Of a stretch of 5,197 nt of DNA, positions 1 through 5,197 are shown piece by piece. A program made the position numbers and the translations under genes. The stretch is from an uncultured Leucobacter sp. Its GTDB lineage: Bacteria > Actinomycetota > Actinomycetes > Actinomycetales > Microbacteriaceae. The notes under the pieces are model-generated. The model saw only the letters and a list, made by a program, of their open reading frames with translations. It made no database searches and had not been told where the DNA came from. Position 1 is the stretch's first letter, and each line of letters begins with the position of its first letter. Location: contig CAMFIY010000223.1 of the NCBI GenBank assembly GCA_945952575.1, forward strand, positions 1 through 5,197, read 5' to 3'.

Positions 1-1194
1 CCCGAGAGCCGCAAGTTCTTCTGCGGTGAACCATTCCAGAATGTCAATCATGTTGACAATCATGTTGAGAATTTTCACCAATTGAGCAGCCTGGGTAGCC
101 TCCAGGCATAGTGCGCCAAGGTAAGAAATCGAAGATATCGAACCTGCCCGTACCACTCGATCCACGGCCATGCAGAAGATGAGGCGCACGCTGTCATTAG
201 GCTGGCTGCGTAGTAGCACACGTTTCAGGGCCGCATACAGTTGCTGGCGGGAGTAGCGCAACTTCACGTCTTTCGCGCTACCCCCATTGCCCGAGCCGAC
301 TTCTGGTCCCGTGTACTTGGGGGGTGAAAGCAACGGGGGCGGGATGAAGAGAGGTGGGCTAGATCCGTCCGGTGGGGTGATTCGAAGATCCGACGGGATG
401 TTCACCGGGGTGTCGTCATGCAAGTCGATATCGCGGATGTCCTCCACCGGCTCGTAGTGCCGACGACGATCACCTTCGCAAGGCTCACGAAACAGCCGCT
501 CGACGGTCGCTACACCCTTTGCAGATCCTGATACGGAATAGTCGTCGTAGACATTCCTCTGCCCAGCAGCGGTCACGCAGTTCCACACCACGCTGAAGGC
601 ATCTTCGTAGTAGGAAAGGTCCATGACCCGCGCGCCCTGCCAACCGTGGTCCTTGAACCCATCGACGTACCCCTGAGCCTGCGCCTCTGCTTGTTCCCTG
701 GTGCCATTGTCTGAACGCTTCACCTCGGCGACAAGCACGGTTGTGCTACCTGGATTTGACTGGGAACCCGGGAGATAGACAAAATCCGGGCGGCCAGGGC
801 CCGGCCATCTCGTCTCCCACTGCAAAGCCTGATCGATCACACTCAGCGGTCCCCCCGCAAAGGCCGGATTATGACGCTGAATGAGGCGTGCCTGAGCTAT
901 CGCCTCGATGTAGTCGCTCACCGAAGAGCGAGTCCCGTAACAGGAGTAGGGATGATAGGCCGATTGAAACTCGTGGTTGCTGAGGCACCTGTTGAAACCC
1001 CTGGCACGCATCTTCTTGCCATTCACGCATCGTGTGCCAGAGGCATTACTGATTTCTTGCGTCGGAGAGCACTCGTTCGGAGCAGCAACCTCCGTCGCCT
1101 TTGCCGGGCTTTCTCCAAGAAATACTGAAATAGACGATGCCATCAAGGCCGTAACTACAGCCAGCACAAGGAATCGAACACCAGATCTATGCAT
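1..1194 (-). CDS. Secreted protein with PD-(D/E)XK nuclease-like domain (3' end outside window)
   Basis: Reading the minus strand from ATG at 1194 gives 398 codons with no stop up to the window edge, so the gene is real but truncated here. In-frame TGA at 1225-1227 bounds it upstream. Residues 1-33 form a signal peptide: basic HRSGVR, a hydrophobic core, then a signal-peptidase-I-type AKA site at 31-33. Export is therefore expected. Cysteines at 42, 56, 70, 85, 206 and 239 could form disulfides outside the cell. Residues 127-176 carry the motif series of RecB-type PD-(D/E)XK nucleases: GRPDF (G134, D137), VAEVKR (E157, K159) and QAQGY (Q172, Y176). Residues 263-308 are a Pro/Gly/Ser-rich linker. 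Residues 309-398 are mostly helical, with a duplicated NMI motif. I recognise no named family. Nuclease activity is inferred from motif order only, and secretion from the signal peptide. No strong Shine-Dalgarno precedes the start. Confidence 0.85.
   Translation of the reverse strand, partial: MHRSGVRFLVLAVVTALMASSISVFLGESPAKATEVAAPNECSPTQEISNASGTRCVNGKKMRARGFNRCLSNHEFQSAYHPYSCYGTRSSVSDYIEAIAQARLIQRHNPAFAGGPLSVIDQALQWETRWPGPGRPDFVYLPGSQSNPGSTTVLVAEVKRSDNGTREQAEAQAQGYVDGFKDHGWQGARVMDLSYYEDAFSVVWNCVTAAGQRNVYDDYSVSGSAKGVATVERLFREPCEGDRRRHYEPVEDIRDIDLHDDTPVNIPSDLRITPPDGSSPPLFIPPPLLSPPKYTGPEVGSGNGGSAKDVKLRYSRQQLYAALKRVLLRSQPNDSVRLIFCMAVDRVVRAGSISSISYLGALCLEATQAAQLVKILNMIVNMIDILEWFTAEELAALG
45..68. 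repeat. Two exact tandem copies of a 12-bp unit inside the secreted-protein gene
   Basis: CAATCATGTTGA occurs twice back to back (45-56 and 57-68). On the minus strand it encodes the repeated tetrapeptide pattern NMIV/NMID at residues 377-384 of the secreted protein. The reading frame is kept, so this is an in-frame duplication in a hydrophobic helical stretch. It could be slippage or a natural helical repeat. Confidence 0.8.
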
Positions 1195-1240
1195 CAAGCA
1201 ACACCGCCCATACGCACAAGAGAATCATGAATTTCTCGTC

Positions 1241-1249
1241 ACACTAGCA
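1241..1249 (-). promoter_or_regulatory. Candidate extended -10 element for the secreted-protein gene
   Basis: Because of the inverted repeat, the minus strand carries the same TGCTAGTGT sequence, with TAGTGT at 1246-1241. A start about seven bases downstream (near 1234) would give a leader of about 40 bases before ATG 1194. No convincing -35 is visible. This is pattern matching only. Confidence 0.3.
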
Positions 1250-1261
1250 GGGAATTCGTGC

Positions 1262-1270
1262 TGCTAGTGT
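1262..1270 (+). promoter_or_regulatory. Candidate extended -10 element for the 276-codon gene, implying a leaderless mRNA
   Basis: TGCTAGTGT fits an extended -10 (TG-n-TANNNT), with the hexamer TAGTGT at 1265-1270. A transcription start seven bases downstream would fall at or next to the A of ATG 1277. No usable Shine-Dalgarno sits before that ATG: the nearest purine run, around 1249-1252, is over 20 bases away. Both points favour a leaderless transcript, which is common in actinobacteria. No clear -35 was found. Confidence 0.4.
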
Positions 1271-1276
1271 TGCCAC

Positions 1277-2107
1277 ATGACGGACTCAGCCCGGAAGCCA
1301 CCGAGACGACCCGATCCCAGCACCTATCTCCAGGCCGGTCTCCCGTTACCCTGGCTCGATCAGACTGGCTGGTGGCAGGACGGTCACCGCTTCGGCACGA
1401 TCGACGATGTCATTGCCGAACTCGAGCAGCCCCCGACCGAGCACCCTCGAACGATCTCGATCGAACGAGCCGAGGGTGAGCCCGCAGCCATCGTTTGGTT
1501 CCCCGCCCATCACTATCTCAGCACCCCGCCACGCCGTGGTTGGGGGCATTGGGTAACTCTCGATCGACAGATTTCTCCGAGCGGGGCTCCTCGTTTTACG
1601 CTTGGGGAGCGGGTGTCGCCGGATCAGTTTCCAAGAAAACATCGTAGTCTGCCTCCGTCGGGCAAGGTGAAGATCGTGACCATCGACACGACCGTGCTCG
1701 ACGTCGGCCTGGATCCCGCGAAGTTCCGCCCGAACGAGGCACTGATTGTTTCCGCTGCCCTCGCCCTAGATATGCAGGCGGCGATGAGCTTCAAGACTGG
1801 ACGTAACGTTCTCGGCACGAGCTATGGCCCGGGCTGGGAAGAATCGACGGTAGCTCCGCTCGATCAGAATGTACTCAAGACCTACGAGATGCTGTGCTCT
1901 GATGCGCCGGATCCAAATCCATTGTTCAGGCAAGAGCTGACGCGTACCGATCTGGTCTGCGCCGCAACCTCGATCTGGTTCAAAGCTCCTCTGTACACCA
2001 CGAGGCCCTGGATGTATGAAGGCACGGGTAAGAAGGTGCGCACAATTCAGTACGGCGAGATCCGCAACAAGAAGGCACTCCCCGAGTCGGGAGAGGCTGC
2101 CGATTAG
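1277..2107 (+). CDS. Uncharacterised protein with a PIN-like C-terminal domain
   Basis: This 276-residue protein has no signal peptide or membrane segment and is probably cytoplasmic. An in-frame TAG at 1265-1267 leaves ATG 1277 as the only nearby start. Residues 1-128 match no family I know; they are rich in Trp, Pro and His (QTGWWQDGHRF, WFPAHHYL, RGWGHWV). Residues 130-260 resemble a VapC-type PIN ribonuclease. They include a first strand ending in an acidic residue (IVTIDTTVLD, D137), a helix with D165 where VapC proteins often have Glu, a PLDxxV segment at 194-199, then TDLVCAATS (D225) followed by APLYTTRP, like the usual AATAL...LYTRNP tail. The PIN call is moderate, because the middle acidic residue is not the usual Glu and spacing is a little short. 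No small antitoxin-like ORF lies beside it. Its stop overlaps the LysR stop by 4 bp. Base composition is intermediate and lower in G+C than the genes to its right. Confidence 0.8.
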   Translation: MTDSARKPPRRPDPSTYLQAGLPLPWLDQTGWWQDGHRFGTIDDVIAELEQPPTEHPRTISIERAEGEPAAIVWFPAHHYLSTPPRRGWGHWVTLDRQISPSGAPRFTLGERVSPDQFPRKHRSLPPSGKVKIVTIDTTVLDVGLDPAKFRPNEALIVSAALALDMQAAMSFKTGRNVLGTSYGPGWEESTVAPLDQNVLKTYEMLCSDAPDPNPLFRQELTRTDLVCAATSIWFKAPLYTTRPWMYEGTGKKVRTIQYGEIRNKKALPESGEAAD

Positions 2108-3018
2108 CCGAGCGCGCTGATCGCGCGGCGAACCGCCTCCGCCAGCTGGCGCACCGCCGCCGGGAGGCCGCCCGGGCCCTCCTGCGCCGCGAGCAGTATT
2201 TCGCGCGCGAAGCGCGGATCCTCGATCGGCCGCAGCACCGCCCCGTGTGGCACGGATCCAGTGGCCAGCTGTGGGATCAGCGCGACGCCCATGCCTGCTG
2301 CCACCATGCCGAGCGCGACCGAGTAATCGTCGGTGCGGATCGCGACCTCGAAGCGGCGGCCCGCCTCGGCGAACACGTCGAGCACCACCGCGTCGAGCGT
2401 GTCGCCCGGCGTTGCGCTGAAGACCCAGGGAGTGGTCTCCAGAGCGAGCAGAGCTGCGGTGTCGAAGCTTTCTCGCGCCGCCGCCGGGTGGGTCGCCGGG
2501 AGAGCGAGCATCAGGGGATCGGTGAGCATTCGCGTGGTGCGCACCTCGGCGCGGAAGGGCAGATCGTATCCGCTGGCCGTATAGACGAGTGCCGCATCGA
2601 GCGTGTGCTGGTTGACCCGTGAGACGAGCGGGGCGATCTCCTCAAGGGTCACGTCGAGCTCGATGCCGACCTCGGAGAGCCGGCTGACGATCCCGGGCAG
2701 GAGGCGCGCGGCCGCGGTAGGGAAGGATCCGAAGCGCAGGCGCGTGCGCCCGACGTGCGCGAACTCCCGCACGTCTGCGAGGGCGCGTTCGGAGAGGGCG
2801 AGGATGTCCTCGCCGCGCTCGAGCATGAGCGAGCCCGCGGCGGTGAGCACGCTGCCGCGAGCGCTGCGAGCGGTGAGCCGGCTGCCGACCAGCTTGTCGA
2901 GCGCGCGGAGGTGGTAGTCGACGGTGGGCTGGCTCCACCCGAGCCGTTTGGCTGCGCGCGCGACCGAGCCCTCGGCCGCGACTGCGGCGAGGGCCTGGAG
3001 CTGCCGAGGGTCGAGCAT
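2104..3018 (-). CDS. LysR-family transcriptional regulator
   Basis: This 304-residue regulator has the standard LysR length and layout. Residues 3-60 form the N-terminal winged helix-turn-helix (LQALAAVAAEGSVARAAKRL, then GWSQPTVDYHLRALDKLVGS). A linker helix follows to about residue 88, then a co-inducer-binding domain from about 90 to 300 that includes the family-typical GMVAAGMGVALIPQLA. I chose ATG 3018 because it gives the usual LysR beginning (MLDPRQLQAL) and AGGGAG lies just upstream. A GTG at 3045 would add nine residues with no ribosome-binding site. The gene is divergent from the PLP decarboxylase gene, the arrangement in which LysR proteins usually control the neighbour and themselves. 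That target is therefore an inference from context. The ligand is unknown; an amino acid or polyamine is a reasonable guess. Its stop codon overlaps that of the convergent gene ending at 2107. Confidence 0.95.
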   Translation of the reverse strand: MLDPRQLQALAAVAAEGSVARAAKRLGWSQPTVDYHLRALDKLVGSRLTARSARGSVLTAAGSLMLERGEDILALSERALADVREFAHVGRTRLRFGSFPTAAARLLPGIVSRLSEVGIELDVTLEEIAPLVSRVNQHTLDAALVYTASGYDLPFRAEVRTTRMLTDPLMLALPATHPAAARESFDTAALLALETTPWVFSATPGDTLDAVVLDVFAEAGRRFEVAIRTDDYSVALGMVAAGMGVALIPQLATGSVPHGAVLRPIEDPRFAREILLAAQEGPGGLPAAVRQLAEAVRRAISALG

Positions 3019-3139
3019 GATCTCCCTACCGTGTCTGGAGTGCACCGGCCGATTCCGGCCAGTCAGATCAATATCCTATATGGAGGCCTTGAGGGCATTC
3101 GGGATTCCGGCCCGGCCCGTTCTCGGCCAGGCTGGGACC
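3019..3139. promoter_or_regulatory. Divergent promoter/operator region between the LysR gene and the decarboxylase gene
   Basis: This 121-bp gap separates the two divergent starts. Its only AT-rich patch, CAATATCCTATATGG (3069-3083), contains TATCCT (3072-3077) as a possible plus-strand -10 and TAGGAT on the minus strand, so the two promoters may overlap. A T-N11-A pattern with TCC/GGA arms (3072-3084) is a weak LysR-box candidate. GATTCCGGCC occurs at 3051-3060 and again at 3103-3112, 52 bp apart, about five helical turns. GGCCG/CGGCC around 3048-3061 also forms a small inverted repeat. None of these has a confident -35 partner. Confidence 0.45.
3022..3027 (-). promoter_or_regulatory. Ribosome-binding site deciding the LysR start
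   Basis: The minus strand reads AGGGAG here, three bases before ATG 3018, within GGTAGGGAGATCATG. Nothing comparable precedes the alternative GTG at 3045. The spacing is short but acceptable if AGGG is taken as the pairing core. Confidence 0.6.
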
Positions 3140-4666
3140 ATGTCGAATGCCGAGAATCGTCAGGACCGCCTTCCCTACGTCGACGCCGTGCGCCGCCTCG
3201 CCGCCTCCAAACCGCTGCAGGCGATGGTTCCGGGCCACGGTGGCGATCCGGATCGCGGCGGTCGGCACCTCGCCGACATCTACGGCGAGGCAGTCGTCCG
3301 GATGGATGCCCCGCTCATGCTCGAAGGCATCGACCTCGGCGACGACTCGCCGATGGTGGAAGCGCTCGAGCTGGCCGCCGAGGCCTGGGGCGCGCGCCGC
3401 GCCTGGTGGCTGACCAACGGCGCCTCGCAGGGCAACCGCACCGCGGCGTTCGCCGTGCGCGGGCTCGGCGAGCGGGTGCTCATGCAGCGGAGCTCCCACT
3501 CGAGCTTCTCCGACGGCGTGCTGCTCGCCGGGCTCATCCCCGCCTTCGTGAGCCCCAACGTCGACCACGTGCACGGGATCGCGCACGGGCTCACCCCCCA
3601 GATGCTCGAGGACGCGCTCCGCACCGAGATCGAGGCCGGGCGCGCCGTGCAGAGCATCTACGTCGTCTCGCCGAGCTACTTCGGATCCACGGCCGACGTC
3701 GCCGGCCTCGCCGCGGTGGCGCACGCCCACGACGCCGCGCTGATCGTCGACAACGCCTGGGCCGCGCACTACGGCTTCCACCCCGAACTGCCGGAGTCGC
3801 CCGCCCGCCTCGGCGCCGACCTCGTCATCTCGAGCACGCACAAGCTCGCCGGATCCCTGACCCAGTCAGCGATGCTCCTGCTCGGAGACACCGAGTTCGC
3901 CGAGCGCCTCGAACCGCTGGTCGCGCGCGCCTACACCATGACGTCGTCGACCTCCGCCAGCTCGATCCTCATGGGCTCCCTCGACGCCGCACGTCACGCA
4001 CTGGTGCACGGCACCGAGACGATCGGCGCATCGATCCGTCGCGCCGAGGAGTTCCGCGAGCGCCTTCGCGCCGACGAGCGCTTCTCCGTGATCAGCGACG
4101 AGTTCGACGAGTTCCCCGACATCATCGCCACCGATCCGCTGCACGTGCCCATCGACGTCTCCCGCCTCGGCCAGAGCGGACACTGGGTGCGGGATCGGGC
4201 GAGCGCCGAGCACGGCGTCTACTTCGAGATGTCGACGGCGACGAGCATCGTGGCGATCCTCGGCGCACTCGCCTCGCCGGATCTCGATCGGCTCATGGCC
4301 GTGCTCACCGCCGTCGCCGACGAAGCCGACGAGCTCCGCGCCGCGGGCAAAGCCTCCGACCAGTCGGGCTTCCCGCAGCTGCCCGACGCCGGCACGCTGC
4401 GCATGCTGCCGCGCTCGGCGTTCTTCGCCGAGAGCGTCCTCGTGACCGCGCACCAGGCGATCGGCCAGGTCTCCGCCGACACGCTCGCGGCCTACCCGCC
4501 CGGCATCCCGAACCTAGTGCCCGGCGAGGAGATCACCGAGGAGACCGTCTCGTTCCTGCAGGCCGTCGCCGCGTCTCCGACCGGCTACGTGCGCGGAGCC
4601 GCCGATCCGATGGTCGCGACGTTCCGCGTCGTGCGGGATCCGATCAGCGCGGCACAGGCGGGGTGA
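3140..4666 (+). CDS. PLP-dependent Orn/Lys/Arg decarboxylase-family enzyme
   Basis: This 508-residue fold-type I PLP enzyme matches the Orn/Lys/Arg decarboxylase major domain plus its C-terminal domain and lacks the N-terminal wing domain of the large E. coli inducible enzymes. Motifs in order: VPGHGG (30-35), LTNGASQGN (91-99), RSSHSSFSDG (117-126, H120 expected to stack on PLP), VDNAWAAH (203-210, D204 expected at the pyridine nitrogen), STHKLAGSLTQSAML (232-246, K235 the PLP Schiff-base lysine), and YPPGIPNLVPGEE (452-464) in the C-terminal domain. The family decarboxylates basic amino acids to diamines or agmatine in the cytoplasm; the substrate here cannot be read from sequence. ATG 3140 was chosen because family similarity begins right after it and CAGG lies eight bases upstream. 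In-frame ATGs at 2924 and 3080 would add residues unlike the family. Expression is probably controlled by the divergent LysR regulator. Confidence 0.88.
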   Translation: MSNAENRQDRLPYVDAVRRLAASKPLQAMVPGHGGDPDRGGRHLADIYGEAVVRMDAPLMLEGIDLGDDSPMVEALELAAEAWGARRAWWLTNGASQGNRTAAFAVRGLGERVLMQRSSHSSFSDGVLLAGLIPAFVSPNVDHVHGIAHGLTPQMLEDALRTEIEAGRAVQSIYVVSPSYFGSTADVAGLAAVAHAHDAALIVDNAWAAHYGFHPELPESPARLGADLVISSTHKLAGSLTQSAMLLLGDTEFAERLEPLVARAYTMTSSTSASSILMGSLDAARHALVHGTETIGASIRRAEEFRERLRADERFSVISDEFDEFPDIIATDPLHVPIDVSRLGQSGHWVRDRASAEHGVYFEMSTATSIVAILGALASPDLDRLMAVLTAVADEADELRAAGKASDQSGFPQLPDAGTLRMLPRSAFFAESVLVTAHQAIGQVSADTLAAYPPGIPNLVPGEEITEETVSFLQAVAASPTGYVRGAADPMVATFRVVRDPISAAQAG

Positions 4667-4689
4667 CGGAGGCTCCTTCCGCGACCGCG

Positions 4690-4767
4690 GTGCACCCTCA
4701 TGACCGGAGTGCATCCTCCTGACGGTCAGGAGTGTGCACGACAGTCGGAACGGTGCACGACAGTCGG
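4690..4767. repeat. Symmetric cluster of four GTGCAY motifs
   Basis: GTGCAC or GTGCAT occurs at 4690-4695, 4709-4714, 4734-4739 and 4753-4758. Spacing is 19, 25 and 19 bp, exactly symmetric about position 4724. The left pair are near-direct repeats (GTGCAcCCTCaTGAC and GTGCAtCCTCcTGAC). The right pair are exact 15-bp direct repeats of GTGCACGACAGTCGG (4734-4748 and 4753-4767). The cluster fills the gap between two convergent genes. Its origin is unknown; a dispersed intergenic repeat family is possible. Confidence 0.75.
4709..4739. terminator. Strong hairpin between convergent genes, possible bidirectional terminator
   Basis: CTCCTGAC (4716-4723) pairs perfectly with GTCAGGAG (4725-4732) around one central base. 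After one mismatch and a wobble, the pairing continues through GTGCA (4709-4713) with TGCAC (4735-4739). In RNA the loop would be about three bases. It lies 43 bp past the decarboxylase stop and 34 bp past the crotonase stop, well placed for both transcripts. No T-tract follows on either strand, which is common for actinobacterial terminators but leaves the call uncertain. Confidence 0.5.
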
Positions 4768-4772
4768 GTGAC

Positions 4773-5197
4773 TCAACCCACGAACTGCGCCCGGCGCTTC
4801 TCCAAGAACGCCGCCGTGCCCTCGAGCATGTCCGGCGTGCCGAAGCAGGCCGCGAAGGCGTCGCGCTCGACGGCGAGGCCCGCGTCGGTCGGCAGGCTCT
4901 GCGCAGCGCGGATCGTGCGCTTGGCCGTCGCGACGGCGGCGGGGGACTGGCGCGCGATGAGCCCGAGCGACTCGCGCGCCGCAGCCAGCAGGGATTCGCC
5001 GTCGGGCAGCACCCGCAGCACGAGACCGAGGCGCTGCGCCTCGCCCGCGTCGATCCGCCGGCCGCTGAGGATCAGCTCGCGCGCCGCGGCGATGCCGACG
5101 TACTGCTGCAGACGGACGCTGCCGCCGAAGCCCGGAATGAGGCCGAGCGCGCCCTCGGGCTGGCCGAAGCTGGCCGACTCCGCGGCGAAGATGTAGT
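4773..5197 (-). CDS. Enoyl-CoA hydratase/isomerase (crotonase) family protein, 5' end outside window
   Basis: The C-terminal 140 residues of a crotonase-family protein (usually about 250-270 residues) are visible, ending at TGA 4775-4773. The visible part opens with the active-site region: SASFGQPEGALGLIPGFGGS, which contains the Q-P-E glutamate used by hydratases and the P-G-x-G-G turn. It then reads RELILSGRRIDAGEAQRLGL, typical of the family, and ends EGTAAFLEKRRAQF, the usual C-terminal helix that completes the active site and trimer. The second catalytic acid and the oxyanion-hole region are probably upstream, outside the window. The usual reaction is hydration of 2-enoyl-CoA in fatty-acid or aromatic-acid degradation. 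Isomerases and other crotonases share these motifs, so the substrate is open. The 82-codon GTG-started reading from 5021 is only an internal piece of this gene. Confidence 0.95.
   Translation of the reverse strand, partial: YIFAAESASFGQPEGALGLIPGFGGSVRLQQYVGIAAARELILSGRRIDAGEAQRLGLVLRVLPDGESLLAAARESLGLIARQSPAAVATAKRTIRAAQSLPTDAGLAVERDAFAACFGTPDMLEGTAAFLEKRRAQFVG

Larger units (their letters stand above)
1241..1270. promoter_or_regulatory. Perfect inverted repeat (10-bp arms, 10-bp spacer) in the divergent promoter region
   Basis: The left arm ACACTAGCAG (1241-1250) is the exact reverse complement of CTGCTAGTGT (1261-1270), separated by ten bases that include GAATTC. Arm centres are 20 bp apart, close to two helical turns, as expected for an operator bound by a dimeric regulator. 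It lies in the 82-bp gap between the divergent genes starting at 1194 and 1277. As RNA it could also fold into a hairpin just before the plus-strand ATG. No regulator gene for it is visible in the left part of the window. Confidence 0.6.

Noticed and set aside
871..1267. Two plus-strand small ORFs (871-1128 and 977-1267)
   Set aside because: They are antisense to the secreted-protein gene, whose signal peptide and nuclease motifs show it is the real frame. The small ORFs have no recognisable domain.
1277..2107. Toxin-antitoxin operon call for the PIN-like gene
   Set aside because: No small co-directional antitoxin ORF is visible on either side, and the protein is about twice the usual VapC length.
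3018..3045. GTG 3045 as the LysR start
   Set aside because: It would add nine residues before the typical LysR N-terminus and has no Shine-Dalgarno, unlike ATG 3018.
2924..3139. N-terminal extension of the decarboxylase from ATG 2924 or ATG 3080
   Set aside because: The longer form would overlap the LysR coding sequence and adds residues with no family similarity. ATG 3080 lies within the likely promoter and has no ribosome-binding site. ATG 3140 starts just before recognisable homology.
2755..4722. Very long (655-codon) plus-strand open frame
   Set aside because: It spans the LysR start and the whole decarboxylase gene in another frame. Its translation is Arg/Ala-rich low-complexity sequence typical of an antisense or alternate-frame shadow in high-G+C DNA.
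4690..4767. CRISPR array
   Set aside because: The repeats are only about 15 bp with 4-bp gaps and mirror symmetry. There are no spacer-sized unique segments and no cas genes.
4732..5196. 154-codon plus-strand ORF
   Set aside because: It is antisense to the crotonase gene, starts inside the GTGCAY repeats, and its Arg/Ser/Ala-rich translation has no domain.

Overview
This 5.2 kb window looks like chromosomal DNA from a high-GC actinobacterium. The dense G+C-rich codons, tightly packed genes and gene content would suit Microbacteriaceae such as Leucobacter or Microbacterium, but that placement is an inference from style. The window has two compositionally different halves. The left part (1-2107) is visibly less G+C-rich: a hand count of 1141-1200 gives 29 G+C of 60, against 48 of 60 for 3361-3420. 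It holds two divergently transcribed genes of no recognised family, and I read it as probable accessory DNA. The right part (2104-5197) carries well-recognised metabolic and regulatory genes.

Left part: a minus-strand gene starts at 1194 and runs off the left edge. Its 398 visible codons are all open. They encode a protein with a signal peptide, paired cysteines, a PD-(D/E)XK nuclease-like core (GxxD, ExK and QxxxY motifs in order) and a Pro/Gly-rich linker before a helical C-terminal region. Divergent from it is a 276-codon gene (1277-2107). Its C-terminal half resembles a PIN ribonuclease domain and its N-terminal half is unknown. The 82 bp between them contain a perfect 10-bp inverted repeat with a 10-bp spacer. 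The repeat places the same extended -10-like sequence on each strand and could make the plus-strand gene leaderless.

Right part: a LysR-family regulator (minus, start at 3018) is divergent from a PLP-dependent Orn/Lys/Arg decarboxylase-family enzyme (plus, 3140-4666). This is the classic arrangement of a LysR regulator and its target. The 121-bp shared intergenic region has an AT-rich promoter-like patch and a 10-bp motif repeated 52 bp apart. The regulator's stop codon overlaps that of the 276-codon gene, so the compositional boundary falls on this convergent junction.

Right end: the decarboxylase gene converges on a partial enoyl-CoA hydratase/isomerase gene (minus, 4773 to the right edge). 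Between them lies a symmetric cluster of four GTGCAY motifs centred on a strong hairpin, a plausible bidirectional terminator. No tRNA, rRNA, insertion sequence or CRISPR array was seen.
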